NCBI RefSeq assembly: GCF_003584565.2
Contig: NZ_CP031010.1
Coordinates: 3,348,001-3,412,000, forward strand
DNA length: 64,000 bases
Direction of reading: 5' to 3'
Origin: Alteromonas sp. RKMC-009
Lineage (GTDB): Bacteria > Pseudomonadota > Gammaproteobacteria > Enterobacterales > Alteromonadaceae
The translations under genes and the position numbers were made by a program. Shown here piece by piece: positions 16,641-25,798 of the stretch (position 1 is the stretch's first letter; each line of letters begins with the position of its first letter). The notes beneath the pieces were generated by a model. The model had not been told where the DNA came from and did no database searches. It saw nothing but the letters and a program-made list of their open reading frames with translations.

Positions 16641-18188
16641 ATGAAACTTCGTCGTTCCGTCTCCGCACTGGCACTGGTGCTCGGCGTATCTGCAACACTG
16701 GCCATTCCCCCTGCGCTGGCCGCAGAACAAGTAGTTGAAACCAAACGCAGTATTCCGGTTGAATCCGCCACCGTAACCAAACATAAAACCACCATCCGCG
16801 GCAAGAAAGTCAGCTATACGGCCACTGCCGGTATGCAACCGGTGTGGGATGAAGAGGGAAACCCCACCGCCACTTTGCAATATACTTATTATCAAAGGGA
16901 TGACGTAAAAGATACAGCCACACGCCCGCTGGTGATCAGTTTTAACGGTGGTCCGGGTTCCGCTTCCGTGTGGATGCACATCGCCTATACCGGCCCGAAA
17001 GTGCTGAATATCGACGAAGAGGGCTATCCCTTACAACCTTACGGTGTGAAAACCAATCCCTACTCCATTCTGGATGTGGCGGACATCGTTTATGTAAATC
17101 CGGTGAATACGGGATACAGCCGCGTATTGCCAGATGCTGAGGGCAAAATGCCTTCAAAAGAACAGCAGAAATCTCAGTTCTTTGGCGTCAATGCCGATGT
17201 GAAATATCTGGCAGAGTGGATCAACACATTTGTTTCCCGTCAGAGCCGCTGGCGCTCACCAAAATACCTGATTGGCGAAAGCTATGGCACAACCCGGGTG
17301 TCCGGACTGGCGCTGGCGCTGCAGGAACAGCAGTGGATGTACCTGAACGGCGTGATTCTTGTCTCTCCTACAGAATTAGGCATTAACCGCGACGGACCGG
17401 TAGAAGCCGCTAACCGCCTGCCCTATTTTGCTGCCGCAGCGTGGTTTCACAAAAAACTGGCGGCTGAATACCAGAACAAAGATCTTGAAGCGTTTCTTCC
17501 GGAAGTCGAAACCTGGACGCTGAATACCCTTTTACCGGCACTGGCAAAAGGCGCATGGATCGACGAATCCGAAAAGCAGCAGGTTATTAAGCAATTTGCC
17601 GCGTATTCCGGTTTAAGCGCACAGGAAGTTGCACAAAGTAATCTGGACGTCAGCACATGGTATTTCTGGAAAGCACTGCTCCGTGATGAAGGTAAAACCA
17701 TTGGCCGGCTGGACAGCCGTTACCTGGGTATTGATGAAAAAGAGCTGGGTGACGGGCCGGACTACAATGCTGAACTGACATCCTGGCTGCATTCTTTCAC
17801 ACCGGCGATTAACGACTATCTGCGCAACGATCTGAAGTTTGTGACTGACACCAAATACAATATGTTTGGTCCTGTGCATCCCTGGGATCGTGAGAACAAT
17901 CACACCGGTAAAGATTTACGTCAGGCCATGGCAACAAATCCGTACCTGAACGTGATGATTCAGTCGGGTTATTACGACGGCGCCACCAATTACTTTGATG
18001 CCAAATACACTATGACCCAGTTAGACCCGAGTGGCAAAATGAAAGACCGTCTGCGCTTTAAAGGTTATCGCAGTGGCCATATGATGTATTTACGTTATGA
18101 AGATTTGAAAACCGCTAACGATGACATCCGGACATTTATCAGCGACAGCCTGCCGGCTAAAGACCAGGCAGCAAAATACGACCGCTGA
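16641..18188 (+). CDS. Exported serine carboxypeptidase-like hydrolase (peptidase S10)
   Basis: A 515-residue alpha/beta-hydrolase of the S10 type with a signal peptide ending near ALAAEQ. The oxyanion segment FNGGPGSASVWMH, the nucleophile S214 in GESYGT, the acid D446 in SGYYDGATN and H480 in RSGHMMYLR form the expected catalytic set. S10 enzymes remove C-terminal residues from peptides; bacterial members are usually periplasmic and acid-tolerant. An SD-like AGAGG precedes the ATG. It follows a CPG2-like peptidase and precedes acpH on the same strand, with a hairpin after its stop. Confidence 0.9.
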   Translation: MKLRRSVSALALVLGVSATLAIPPALAAEQVVETKRSIPVESATVTKHKTTIRGKKVSYTATAGMQPVWDEEGNPTATLQYTYYQRDDVKDTATRPLVISFNGGPGSASVWMHIAYTGPKVLNIDEEGYPLQPYGVKTNPYSILDVADIVYVNPVNTGYSRVLPDAEGKMPSKEQQKSQFFGVNADVKYLAEWINTFVSRQSRWRSPKYLIGESYGTTRVSGLALALQEQQWMYLNGVILVSPTELGINRDGPVEAANRLPYFAAAAWFHKKLAAEYQNKDLEAFLPEVETWTLNTLLPALAKGAWIDESEKQQVIKQFAAYSGLSAQEVAQSNLDVSTWYFWKALLRDEGKTIGRLDSRYLGIDEKELGDGPDYNAELTSWLHSFTPAINDYLRNDLKFVTDTKYNMFGPVHPWDRENNHTGKDLRQAMATNPYLNVMIQSGYYDGATNYFDAKYTMTQLDPSGKMKDRLRFKGYRSGHMMYLRYEDLKTANDDIRTFISDSLPAKDQAAKYDR

Positions 18189-18200
18189 GACAACTGTGCA

Positions 18201-18222
18201 GCCATTCCTTAACAGGAATGGC
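18201..18222 (+). terminator. Hairpin after the S10 carboxypeptidase gene
   Basis: GCCATTCC (18201-18208), loop TTAACA and GGAATGGC (18215-18222) form a perfect 8-bp stem 12 bases past the stop. The following bases are only moderately T-rich, and acpH starts 20 bp later. Confidence 0.5.
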
Positions 18223-18242
18223 TATCATTCACTACGCTTCAA

Positions 18243-18845
18243 ATGAACTATCTCGCTCACCTTTTTCTTGCCCGTCCCACACCCGACTCCTGTTTTGGCA
18301 ACCTGCTGGGAGATTTTCAGAAGGGACTGGATACCACCTCACTGCCAGTTCCGGTTTATATTGCCCTGCGAAATCACATGGCCGTAGATAAATTTACTGA
18401 CAGTCACCCCTGGGTACGGGACATTAAGAAAACATTCAGCCCTGAAAGGCGGCGGTTTGCCGGTATAACCCTGGACGTGTTATTCGATCACTTTCTGATT
18501 TGCCACTGGAAGCAATTTTCACGGCAGCCGTTTGACGACTTCTGCGCTGACAGATACCGCCTGCTGGGTCAGCGGAACGGACAAATGCCACCACGCATGC
18601 AGCAGGTTACGGGCAGTATGATTAACAATCGCTGGCTGGATGTGTATGCCTCACTGGACGGAGTGAGCATGGCACTGAACCGCACTGCATCCCGCATACG
18701 GTTTAAACACCGGTTTGAAAACAGTCTTGAGGAAATATTGCCGGTTTACGACACATTGCTTGCAGATTTTCCGGCATTTTTTGAAGCACTCAGAAAACAC
18801 ATAAAAGAAAAGGGCCCGGAGGCCCTTCACTTCGATAACGTCTGA
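18243..18845 (+). CDS. acpH: Acyl carrier protein phosphodiesterase
   Basis: AcpH removes the 4'-phosphopantetheine arm from holo-ACP. The 200-residue product begins MNYLAHLFLARPTPDSCFGN with GDFQKG, and carries the metal-site residues of the family in RNHMAVDKFTDSHPWV and LDVLFDHFLICHW. Length and motifs match E. coli AcpH. The gene lies tail-to-tail with minE, separated by three bases, and its last codons include a GGGCCCGGAGGCCC stem that may help end transcription in both directions. Confidence 0.9.
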   Translation: MNYLAHLFLARPTPDSCFGNLLGDFQKGLDTTSLPVPVYIALRNHMAVDKFTDSHPWVRDIKKTFSPERRRFAGITLDVLFDHFLICHWKQFSRQPFDDFCADRYRLLGQRNGQMPPRMQQVTGSMINNRWLDVYASLDGVSMALNRTASRIRFKHRFENSLEEILPVYDTLLADFPAFFEALRKHIKEKGPEALHFDNV

Positions 18846-18848
18846 GGT

Positions 18849-19103
18849 TTAATTCTCAGGCAGAGTGATATTCAGTTCCAGTACACTGCAGTCGTCACTG
18901 TTTTCCAGTTGCACCGATACATCATCATCAGCAATTTGCACATATTTGCGGATAACTTGCAGAATTTCCTGCTGCATCATTGGCAGGTAATCCGGTTGAG
19001 AACGTTTACGGCGCTCATGGGCGACGATGATCTGCAAGCGTTCCTTGGCTACTGCGGCAGTGTTAGGCTTACCTTTTTTCAGCAGATAATCGAAAATACC
19101 CAT
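18849..19103 (-). CDS. minE: Cell division topological specificity factor MinE
   Basis: MinE drives MinD off the membrane and confines MinCD inhibition to the cell poles. The 84-residue protein starts [20 protein letters not shown], with the membrane-targeting and MinD-activating helix ([20 protein letters not shown]) followed by the beta-rich dimerisation domain. It overlaps the minD stop by one base, as expected in a minCDE operon. Confidence 0.97.
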   Translation of the reverse strand: MGIFDYLLKKGKPNTAAVAKERLQIIVAHERRKRSQPDYLPMMQQEILQVIRKYVQIADDDVSVQLENSDDCSVLELNITLPEN

Positions 19104-19912
19104 TATTTACCTCCCAGCAGTCGCTTAAAGAAACCTTTCTTTTGAACGTCCAGGAAGCGGTGTTCTACCGTTTCGCCCAGCAGTCTGCGAACCGCGTCGG
19201 AGTAAGCTTGACCGGCATTCGATTCATCATCAAGGATAACCGGTGTACCCTGGTTAGACGCTTTCAGAACCGCCTCAGACTCCGGAATAACACCGAGCAG
19301 CGGAACGGCCAGAATTTCTTCCACGTCAGCAACACTCAGCATTTCTGCGGTGGCAACACGTTGCGGATTATAACGGGTCAGCAACAAGTGCTCTTTCACT
19401 GATTTACCCTGTTCTGCACGCATAGATTTGCTCTGCAAAATACCCAGGATACGGTCAGAATCCCGCACTGAAGAGACTTCCGGGTTGGTAACCACGATAG
19501 CTTCATCAGCAAAGTAAAGTGCCATTTGCGCGCCCTGCTCAATACCTGCCGGCGAATCACAAATGATAAAGTCATAATCTTCGGATAAATCGTTAAGTAC
19601 CTTCTGGACACCTTCCATTGTCAGTGCATCTTTGTCTCTGGTCTGAGATGCAGGCAGGATGTACAGGTTGTCGGTACGTTTGTCTTTAATCAGTGCCTGA
19701 TTCAGCGTGGCTTCTTTATTAATGACATTAACAAAGTCATACACCACACGTCGCTCGCAGCCCATGATCAGATCAAGATTCCGTAAACCCACATCGAAAT
19801 CTATCACCACGGTTTTATGTCCGGCGAGTGCCAGACCTGTAGCAATGGCGGCGCTGGACGTTGTTTTGCCAACCCCACCCTTTCCTGAAGTTACTACAAT
19901 AATTTTAGCCAT
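19103..19912 (-). CDS. minD: Septum site-determining ATPase MinD
   Basis: MinD is a ParA/MinD-type ATPase that binds the inner membrane when ATP-bound and recruits MinC. The deviant Walker A motif [12 protein letters not shown] (K11, K16), switch segments [12 protein letters not shown] and [10 protein letters not shown], and a C-terminal amphipathic helix ending FFKRLLGGK are present. The 269-residue length is standard. It lies between minC (30 bp upstream) and minE. Confidence 0.98.
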   Translation of the reverse strand: MAKIIVVTSGKGGVGKTTSSAAIATGLALAGHKTVVIDFDVGLRNLDLIMGCERRVVYDFVNVINKEATLNQALIKDKRTDNLYILPASQTRDKDALTMEGVQKVLNDLSEDYDFIICDSPAGIEQGAQMALYFADEAIVVTNPEVSSVRDSDRILGILQSKSMRAEQGKSVKEHLLLTRYNPQRVATAEMLSVADVEEILAVPLLGVIPESEAVLKASNQGTPVILDDESNAGQAYSDAVRRLLGETVEHRFLDVQKKGFFKRLLGGK

Positions 19913-19942
19913 TTACTATTCCCCAATAGCGTCTGCACTGCG

Positions 19943-20683
19943 TTAGGTTAATGCTTCTATAAGAAGTGCATCTGCATCTAAATATGCCTGCGCTGGTTGC
20001 TTCCAGCACTTATTTTGTATGTTTTCCTGCATCACGAATCTGCCGGCGATAGATACCAGCTCAGCTTCCATGTTCTGGCAAAAAATTCGTGCTTCAGTAT
20101 TACCTTTTACACCCGCCAGCGCGCGACCTCGCAGGGTACCGTAGACGTGAATATTTCCGTCCGCCAGGATTTCAGCCCCTTCACTTACGGCGCCCAGAAT
20201 CACCAGATCACTGCCATCCGCGTACACCTGCTGCCCGGAGCGTACAGGGCGGGCAACAATTTTTGCCGGCTTAAGTACTTCTGTGGTTTTGGTGATTGTT
20301 ACGGTTTCAGTGACCGGCTCAGGCGTCTGCTCCGGTTCCGGTTCGGCGGGTTTTGCTTCTGTCAGTGAACGCTCACTTAACTTACTCTGACTGATATCAG
20401 CCAGACCAAGATCGTTTATCGTCGCTTTTAACCCGTCGGTTTCCCCCTTTATCGCCATCGGCTGTAGCTGATGACGGCGGCATAAAGCAACCAGCAACTC
20501 GAACTCTGTTGCCGACATTGTAGCGTTGAGATGGAGAATAAGCGAAGAACGGGTGAAAAAATGTGGCGCACTGGCAATTTTCGCCGCCAGTTGCGTGTCA
20601 AATTCATCCGGTTCGAAATGAAGGACTTCCAGTACAATACTGGTAAGCGTGGTGCCTTTCATACGAAAGCACTGTTGTGACAT
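19943..20683 (-). CDS. minC: Septum site-determining protein MinC
   Basis: MinC blocks FtsZ assembly away from midcell. The N-terminal FtsZ-inhibitory domain (about residues 1-105) is followed by a Pro/Glu/Thr-rich linker (AEPEPEQTPEPVTETVTIT) and the C-terminal beta-helix that binds MinD (VRSGQQVYADGSDLVILG, GADGNIHVYGTLRGRALAG-like, ARIFCQNMEAELVSIAG). I start at the ATG at 20681-20683 because AGGAT sits eight bases upstream; another ATG three codons earlier overlaps that site. First gene of the minCDE operon. Confidence 0.95.
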   Translation of the reverse strand: MSQQCFRMKGTTLTSIVLEVLHFEPDEFDTQLAAKIASAPHFFTRSSLILHLNATMSATEFELLVALCRRHQLQPMAIKGETDGLKATINDLGLADISQSKLSERSLTEAKPAEPEPEQTPEPVTETVTITKTTEVLKPAKIVARPVRSGQQVYADGSDLVILGAVSEGAEILADGNIHVYGTLRGRALAGVKGNTEARIFCQNMEAELVSIAGRFVMQENIQNKCWKQPAQAYLDADALLIEALT

Positions 20684-20844
20684 GAAGCGCATCCTGAATT
20701 ATCGTTATTATCCCGCTGCAAGCCAGAAATGACAAGGCGGTGACAGATTGCACAACTCTATCAAATTCCCGTTCTACGGCAATACAAACACCGGGAAAAA
20801 TACGATAAACGGACAAAAAAACGCCAAAAATAGCAAATAAGTCC

Positions 20845-20872
20845 GTGCAACCACCATGAAGAGTGGCTGCAC
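20845..20872 (-). terminator. Hairpin downstream of the ArdC-like gene
   Basis: On the minus strand GTGCAGCCAC and GTGGTTGCAC form a 10-bp stem with one G-U pair, eight bases past the stop, followed by a T-rich stretch (ACTTATTTGCTATTTTTGG). Confidence 0.6.
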
Positions 20873-20880
20873 AGGCTATT

Positions 20881-22287
20881 TTAGTCTTCCTGACGGTTGT
20901 CCGGGAAGAGATAGTGACAAAGCCGGTTTGCACACTCAGATGCACTGGCTACAACTGCAAAACGCTCTTTGGAAGGCAATTCGTCCAGCCAGTTACCAAT
21001 TCGCTGAACGCTGGTCTGGCAAGGCTTTCTGTCGAGACCAAAGCGTGCTGACAAATTCGACGTGGCGACTTCTGTTACCAGTGTGGAATAGGCGTCGTAC
21101 TGCACCGGGTTCAGCAGATGTCGTCCCACATCCAGCCGTTTCTGATGACCGGCCCAGCGGATCAGTAACGGTAAGATGGCCTGATACCAGGCTTCGGTGA
21201 CATGCTTGGCATACAGACCGGTTTCAGGCGGCATTTCGATATAATCTTCCTGCGGGTGGAAACGGGGCTCATCACCTTCCCTGACATCCACATTCAATCT
21301 GTCTATCCGGTTCTTCAATGTGGATAAGGGTTCAACGAATCCTTCTTCGTAGGGCATGCCTTTGTAATCCACCAGCTCACTGGCATTGTATACCAGTGAA
21401 ATACGGCGACCTTTCTGCGCAGCCCCTTCATCGCCCTCTCCCCACGACAATTCTGCCGACGGCATGGAATAGTAATGAAATACCGGTGACGGCCTCGCAT
21501 CTTTGCGTAATTTAAAGCCCTGTTTTTTCCACTGAATTTTAGTGCCCCACAAATTACTGGTATAGCCGTAGGTCCGTGACGTCAGCGACAACATGACCCA
21601 GGTCAGCATGGAGTTATAAGGCACTTTTGAGCGGATATTAAAATGAGCTACCGGTTCAGGTTGTTCTATCCAGCGCAAAATACAGTCGTCATCTCTGGCG
21701 ATTAAATCAGCCAGAATATCCTGATAGCGGGTTTCATCCAGATCCCAGCTGTCATTGTTTAACAGCACAACATCAGCCAGTGTCTGACAACTTCCTACCG
21801 GATGGCGCCGCAAGAAGTAATGTAAGCTCTTTGCGGAACTCACGTCTTTACGGACAATGTCCAGATCGTTGATATACACCACCCAGAAATGCAGCTCTTT
21901 CAGTAGTGTCTGCATTTCACTGCGGGTTACGCCTTCCCACTTTCCCGGTGCCTGTAAATCAAAAATTTTACTCACCGGTGTATCACTGTATGCACCCGAA
22001 ATCTTTTTCAGAATGTCCTGATAAGATAAACCCAGCCATTCTTCAATGTCTGCTATCTGCTTACTTATCTCACTTAAGTTCGCCACGCTGGCGTCCAGGC
22101 TCCGGTCATTGCCTAAAAAATGGATTGGCCGGTTACTGGTCGCCGTTTGTTCGACGAAGCGTCTGAAAGGATCACGGCCATTGTATTTCGCAGACAGCCG
22201 CAATAATGTTTTCGGACTGCTTCCCGTTGCAAGGGAACATTCCAGTTGCAACGGGTAACTGTTTCGAAACTGCGATAATGTCAACAT
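20881..22287 (-). CDS. ArdC-like polyvalent protein with inactivated zincin domain
   Basis: Residues about 210-302 resemble the ArdC N-terminal domain (PYNSMLTWVMLSLTSRTYGY, the WGTKIQWKKQGFKLRKDAR stretch, and SLVYNASEL). Residues about 325-465 resemble the following zincin-like domain (FHPQEDYIEMPP, HQKRLD, YSTLVTEVATSNLSARFGL, IGNWLDEL, ASASECANRLCHYLF). In active members this domain carries HELxHWTGH; here residues 373-381 read PLLIRWAGH, so the first His, the Glu and the second His are all replaced while flanking WAGH and RLD remain. The first 200 residues are not recognised. The ATG at 22285-22287 has AAGGA eight bases upstream. ArdC proteins are known from plasmids and phages; here the gene sits beside minCDE with no mobile-element genes, so it looks domesticated. 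Role unknown. Confidence 0.6.
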   Translation of the reverse strand: MLTLSQFRNSYPLQLECSLATGSSPKTLLRLSAKYNGRDPFRRFVEQTATSNRPIHFLGNDRSLDASVANLSEISKQIADIEEWLGLSYQDILKKISGAYSDTPVSKIFDLQAPGKWEGVTRSEMQTLLKELHFWVVYINDLDIVRKDVSSAKSLHYFLRRHPVGSCQTLADVVLLNNDSWDLDETRYQDILADLIARDDDCILRWIEQPEPVAHFNIRSKVPYNSMLTWVMLSLTSRTYGYTSNLWGTKIQWKKQGFKLRKDARPSPVFHYYSMPSAELSWGEGDEGAAQKGRRISLVYNASELVDYKGMPYEEGFVEPLSTLKNRIDRLNVDVREGDEPRFHPQEDYIEMPPETGLYAKHVTEAWYQAILPLLIRWAGHQKRLDVGRHLLNPVQYDAYSTLVTEVATSNLSARFGLDRKPCQTSVQRIGNWLDELPSKERFAVVASASECANRLCHYLFPDNRQED

Positions 22288-22504
22288 GGGCTACATCCTT
22301 CTTTATCTTCTCTTCAGGCATTGATGCACGATGTTCCACCGGGAACGGTCGTTTTCCTGATATGGCCGGAGTGTAGCCAGACCCTTATGGGTGTTCGATA
22401 TACAAAATGATAATCAGATGTAGATACTAATAAGTACGCATACCCGTTTTTTTGCGGGGAAACCGGTGGTTTCCGGTGGCTTTCTGAAGCGCAGAAATGA
22501 GAAA

Positions 22505-22523
22505 GGCCGGAACAAGTCCGGCC
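22505..22523 (-). terminator. Terminator of the DUF885 lipoprotein gene
   Basis: GGCCGGA, loop ACAAG and TCCGGCC form a perfect 7-bp stem about 30 bases past the stop at 22554; on the minus strand TTTCTCATTTC follows. Confidence 0.7.
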
Positions 22524-22553
22524 TCAATTAAATGCAAAGCAATGTTTTAATTG

Positions 22554-24428
22554 CTATTTTTTCGATTCCACCCACTTTTCAACATCGCTTTTCACCATTG
22601 CCATGGGTCGCGCACCGGGCAGTAGCACAACATCATGAAACTCTCTAATGTCATATTTGTCACCCAATGCATTCCTTGCTTCTTTTTCCAGTTTGACAAA
22701 GGTGAGCATGCCCAACTTATACCCAAGTGCCTGACCCGGCCACGCCATGTAACGCTCGATTTCAGGCACAACATCAGATAAAGATGTACCGGTAGTTTTA
22801 TGGAAATAATCAATCGCCTGCTCTCTGGTCCAGTGCTTGTGATGCAGGCCGGTATCAACTACAAGGCGCACCGCACGGTACAATTCAGCCTGCAGACGTC
22901 CTAAATCCCCCAGAGGATCATCCTCATACATGCCCATATACTCTGCAGCAACGTATTCAGAGTAGAGTGCCCACCCTTCAACATACGCATTGTAAGGCGC
23001 ATTCTGACGCATCAGACCTATGTCTTCCTGCGCCATGTTCAGCGCGATCTGGAAATGGTGCCCCGGCACGGCTTCATGATAAGTCAGCGTCTTCAGACCG
23101 AATTTCGGCACCGCTGCCATATCACGTAAGTTTATCCAGTAGATCCCGGGGCGTGCGCCATCCAGGGAAGGCGGCGAGTAAAAACCGCCCGCTTCACCCG
23201 CTTCTGAAACCGGTGGAATGCGGCGTACTTCGACAGCCTGCTCCGGAATAGTGCCGTAGAATGAAGGCGCTTTTGCCATCACTGCATCAATTTCATCATT
23301 CAGATAATCCAGCAGCGCACCACGCCCTTCATCAGTGGCATCAAATACCTGACCTGGCAAGCCGGCAAGGGCAATCATCCGCTCACCTACCGTTCCTTCA
23401 CTGTAGCCATTTTCTTTCAGAATGGTGTCCATCTGCGCTGAAATCCGGTCAACTTCATCAAGACCGGTCTGATGAATTTCATCTGCCGTCCACACAGAAT
23501 CGCCAAGGAAGCGGATTTCATGAGCATAAAACTCATCGCCCCCCGGTTGCGCCCAGATACCGTCACTTTTACTTGCATGTTCTTCGCTCTCAAGCACCGC
23601 ATCGCGGGCCCGGTTCCACGCCGGATAAACAACCGTTGTCACCAGTTCAGTTGCCTTTGCCACCAGCGCTTCACGTTGCTTATCATCAATGCCTTCTGCT
23701 TGTGTGAGCTTTTCTGCGAAGGTTTTCACCAGTTCATGATCTGCAGGTTCACTGGCGAGAAAATTATTAAAAAAGGCGATGGTCTTCGGATGCAGCTTTT
23801 TAGGTAAAACAATGCCCTTCGCTTCGTCGGCTTTAAACTTAGCCACAACGCCGTCAGCGAATTCACCCATTTTTTCCAGGCGGCTGATGTAAGCGACTGC
23901 TTCCTGCTCATTGCTTACAGATTGCTGTACCTGCATAAGCTTTGGCATATCGATTAACGGGCCGGAAATCTGGTTGATGATATAAGGCAGATGACCGCCC
24001 CAGGTATCAATGTAGCCGGCAGGGAAACGGGTATCGCCGGTGTAGTAGTCAAAGATATTAATTAGAATATTGCGGTGTGTCTGCGCCTCTGGCGTCAGTC
24101 CTGCCGGATCAATGTCTTTAAGGGCCGCTGAGCCTTCTGCCATGCTTTTTTGCAGCGCTGCCATCCCTTTTGCTGTGTAGTCAGGAAACTTATCGTTGTA
24201 CGGACCACCAGCCTGCTCCGGCGTCAATGCCAGCATCGTTGACAACGCCGGTTGTTGCGTCAGAAACGCAGTCGTGTAAGTGTTCGCCGTTTCAGTCAGT
24301 GCCATTTCTGCCGCTTGTTTTTGAGCAGCGGTGACGCCGGTAGTTCCGGTTGCCGGAGTCTGAGATTCATTGCAACCGGCAAGCAGGCCCGCTGCCAGTA
24401 ATGCTGTGTACACAGGTGTGAGTTTCAT
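22554..24428 (-). CDS. DUF885-family lipoprotein, putative metallopeptidase
   Basis: A 624-residue lipoprotein: signal peptide with lipobox LLAGC (Cys19), then a DUF885 domain. The family's zinc motif is visible as YHEAVPGHHFQ (H451, E452, H457/H458), with the later conserved YVEGWALYSEYVA segment supplying a probable further ligand. DUF885 proteins are helical metallopeptidase-like enzymes; the substrate is unknown, peptides being the usual proposal. The ATG at 24426-24428 has GGGAGA upstream. It is a single-gene unit with its own terminator, facing a gene-poor region upstream. Confidence 0.88.
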   Translation of the reverse strand: MKLTPVYTALLAAGLLAGCNESQTPATGTTGVTAAQKQAAEMALTETANTYTTAFLTQQPALSTMLALTPEQAGGPYNDKFPDYTAKGMAALQKSMAEGSAALKDIDPAGLTPEAQTHRNILINIFDYYTGDTRFPAGYIDTWGGHLPYIINQISGPLIDMPKLMQVQQSVSNEQEAVAYISRLEKMGEFADGVVAKFKADEAKGIVLPKKLHPKTIAFFNNFLASEPADHELVKTFAEKLTQAEGIDDKQREALVAKATELVTTVVYPAWNRARDAVLESEEHASKSDGIWAQPGGDEFYAHEIRFLGDSVWTADEIHQTGLDEVDRISAQMDTILKENGYSEGTVGERMIALAGLPGQVFDATDEGRGALLDYLNDEIDAVMAKAPSFYGTIPEQAVEVRRIPPVSEAGEAGGFYSPPSLDGARPGIYWINLRDMAAVPKFGLKTLTYHEAVPGHHFQIALNMAQEDIGLMRQNAPYNAYVEGWALYSEYVAAEYMGMYEDDPLGDLGRLQAELYRAVRLVVDTGLHHKHWTREQAIDYFHKTTGTSLSDVVPEIERYMAWPGQALGYKLGMLTFVKLEKEARNALGDKYDIREFHDVVLLPGARPMAMVKSDVEKWVESKK

Positions 24429-24512
24429 GGTTTCTCCCGTTTATAGTTATTCTGTCTATTGTGACTGATCATCCTGCCACTTACCGTGCAGTTGATCTCA
24501 AAGGATTATTAA

Positions 24513-24853
24513 GTCAGCGTAATCACGCCTTATTGCGTTTCAGGTCAGATAAAGAGACTGAGCCTCCGGACAAAACCGGTAAATAAAGCAGAAATTGAAA
24601 CTCGCCCTGTAAACTTTCAAAATATTTCCAAGGTAATTTCAGAAATAATAAACAGTAATGAAGGCATTAGTCCGGATGAAATCCGCGCGTGCTTTTCAGG
24701 TAGCATGTATTACAGAAGACTGGCAGAGGGAATTATTTTGGCTACACCATTGGACAATGAGGTACGGTATACAGAATGTTTACCACTACAACAACCTCAA
24801 AGTCAGGCCGGTCAGAATAACCGGTTGGAGGATAGAAAATCAGGCGATACGTA
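24513..24853 (+). other. Coding-like open frame without a standard start codon
   Basis: The frame stays open from 24513 to a TAA at 24851-24853. Its later part reads ISEIINSNEGISPDEIRACF, SGSMYYRRLAEGIILATPLD, NEVRYTECLPLQQ, which has normal protein composition. There is no ATG, GTG or TTG before the methionine at 24705; only a CTG at 24558 would serve. It could be a decayed gene, a gene with an unusual start, or chance. It overlaps the 3' end of the minus-strand ORF at 24840 by 14 bases. Confidence 0.22.
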
Positions 24854-25058
24854 AAGCTGCCTTACTTTTTACAGGTTGAGGAAAGGGATGGCTTGAATCA
24901 AGGATCAAACGGCTGCCATCATTAAAATCATAGGCGGTAAGCGTATCAGACAGAGATTCACACCTGGCACATGTGCGGAAACAATGTAGCCAGATGTGTG
25001 ATTGTTCAACACGTAACGCCTGATCGGCAAGGGTCGGACGGATAACAGGAATACTCAT
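24840..25058 (-). CDS. Hypothetical 72-residue protein
   Basis: The ATG at 25056-25058 is preceded by a good Shine-Dalgarno (GGAGAG, six or seven bases upstream), which is the main support. The peptide starts MSIPVIRPTLADQALRVEQS and has a cluster of cysteines and histidines (HIWLHCFRTCARC) that could bind metal. No family is recognised. It is isolated, with about 230 bp of non-coding DNA before the next possible ORF on the other strand. Confidence 0.45.
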   Translation of the reverse strand: MSIPVIRPTLADQALRVEQSHIWLHCFRTCARCESLSDTLTAYDFNDGSRLILDSSHPFPQPVKSKAALRIA

Positions 25059-25312
25059 TTTTACTCTCCGGGTAGAATCCTATTCTTTCGTCTCACTGCC
25101 TGCGAAAGATCACATCATAGAAAAGATTTATTTACCTAATTTATTGCCACTGGACAATCCCTGTTCCGGAACTTGGGCTCCTTATAAATTAACAAAAACC
25201 GACAGGTCAATTTTTGATCTATCTCAAGAAAGATTTCAAGAGTAATGATAGTTTTTTTCAGTGATAGTTCGAGATTAAATTCTTCCCTGGATCTAACCGG
25301 AAGTTATATTAA

Positions 25313-25450
25313 ATGCAGGATTTCACAAAATGCCGTAGAGCCGGTGCGGGCTGGTACTGGAAACGAAAAAAATATCTTTCTCTGAAGACTGATGTGGAAA
25401 GCCGGTTCCGTGCTGCTATATTTGATACATATAGTCAGATTGCCCCGTGA
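25313..25450 (+). CDS. Possible 45-residue small protein
   Basis: The ATG at 25313 opens a 45-codon frame: MQDFTKCRRAGAGWYWKRKK, then YLSLKTDVESRFRAAIFDTY, ending SQIAP and TGA at 25448. The composition is basic and protein-like. The Shine-Dalgarno is weak (GGAAG about eleven bases upstream). It lies on the pqqA strand, 187 bp before pqqA. No homologue is known to me. Confidence 0.28.
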   Translation: MQDFTKCRRAGAGWYWKRKKYLSLKTDVESRFRAAIFDTYSQIAP

Positions 25451-25586
25451 AAAGGACTGCTTAGCCATTACAGACAACGGCATGGTTAAAGCTTGAGAGC
25501 AAGGTGTCAACGCCTTCCTCCCAAAGTAGCAGTCAGCATCAGGGAACTAGTGCCAAAGTAGGATTTTTTTCCCAAAAGTCGTTTTC

Positions 25587-25592
25587 TATAAT
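25587..25592 (+). promoter_or_regulatory. pqqA: Candidate -10 element for pqqA
   Basis: A consensus TATAAT lies 45 bp before the pqqA start codon. The region 17 bp upstream is a T-run without a clear -35 (TTGACA), so an activator may be needed. Confidence 0.4.
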
Positions 25593-25637
25593 GATTGCGA
25601 ATGTTAAATCATCGTTAATAAAAACAGGAGCCGCCCC

Positions 25638-25709
25638 ATGTGGACTAAGCCTCAATATACTGAAATGCGTTTAGGTTTTGAAGTTACTCTGTACATCAAA
25701 AACCGTTAA
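25638..25709 (+). CDS. pqqA: PQQ precursor peptide PqqA
   Basis: The 23-residue peptide starts [20 protein letters not shown] and ends KNR. It carries the invariant Glu15-Val-Thr-Leu-Tyr19, whose Glu and Tyr side chains are joined by PqqE and become the PQQ skeleton. Length and sequence match known PqqA peptides closely. An AGGAG lies eight bases upstream of the ATG. It is followed by a hairpin and a full terminator before pqqB, which would let the precursor be made in excess over the enzymes. Confidence 0.97.
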   Translation: MWTKPQYTEMRLGFEVTLYIKNR

Positions 25710-25732
25710 CAGCCCTGCAAAGGCTGGCTGTT
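25708..25732 (+). terminator. Hairpin immediately after pqqA
   Basis: AACAGCC (25708-25714) pairs with GGCTGTT (25726-25732) starting at the pqqA stop codon. No T-run follows, so it may stabilise the pqqA mRNA end. Confidence 0.4.
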
Positions 25733-25798
25733 GATATCAGTAGCAGGTCTTTGGTGTGGTGCCGGTGACATTCAGCGTTGCTGACTGACGCCCTGATG

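Larger units (their letters stand above)
24429..25637. other. Gene-poor region upstream of pqqA
   Basis: About 1.2 kb without a recognisable gene family. It contains the promoter of the DUF885 gene, an open frame at 24513-24853, a possible 72-codon minus-strand gene at 24840-25058, a possible 45-codon plus-strand gene at 25313-25450, and the pqqA promoter. These are annotated separately with low confidence. Confidence 0.5.

Noticed and set aside
24658..24879. Plus-strand frame of 73 codons with an ATG
   Set aside because: No Shine-Dalgarno; a different frame over the same bases looks more protein-like.
25304..25510. Minus-strand frame of 68 codons starting with TTG
   Set aside because: Unusual composition and antisense to the 45-codon plus-strand ORF.
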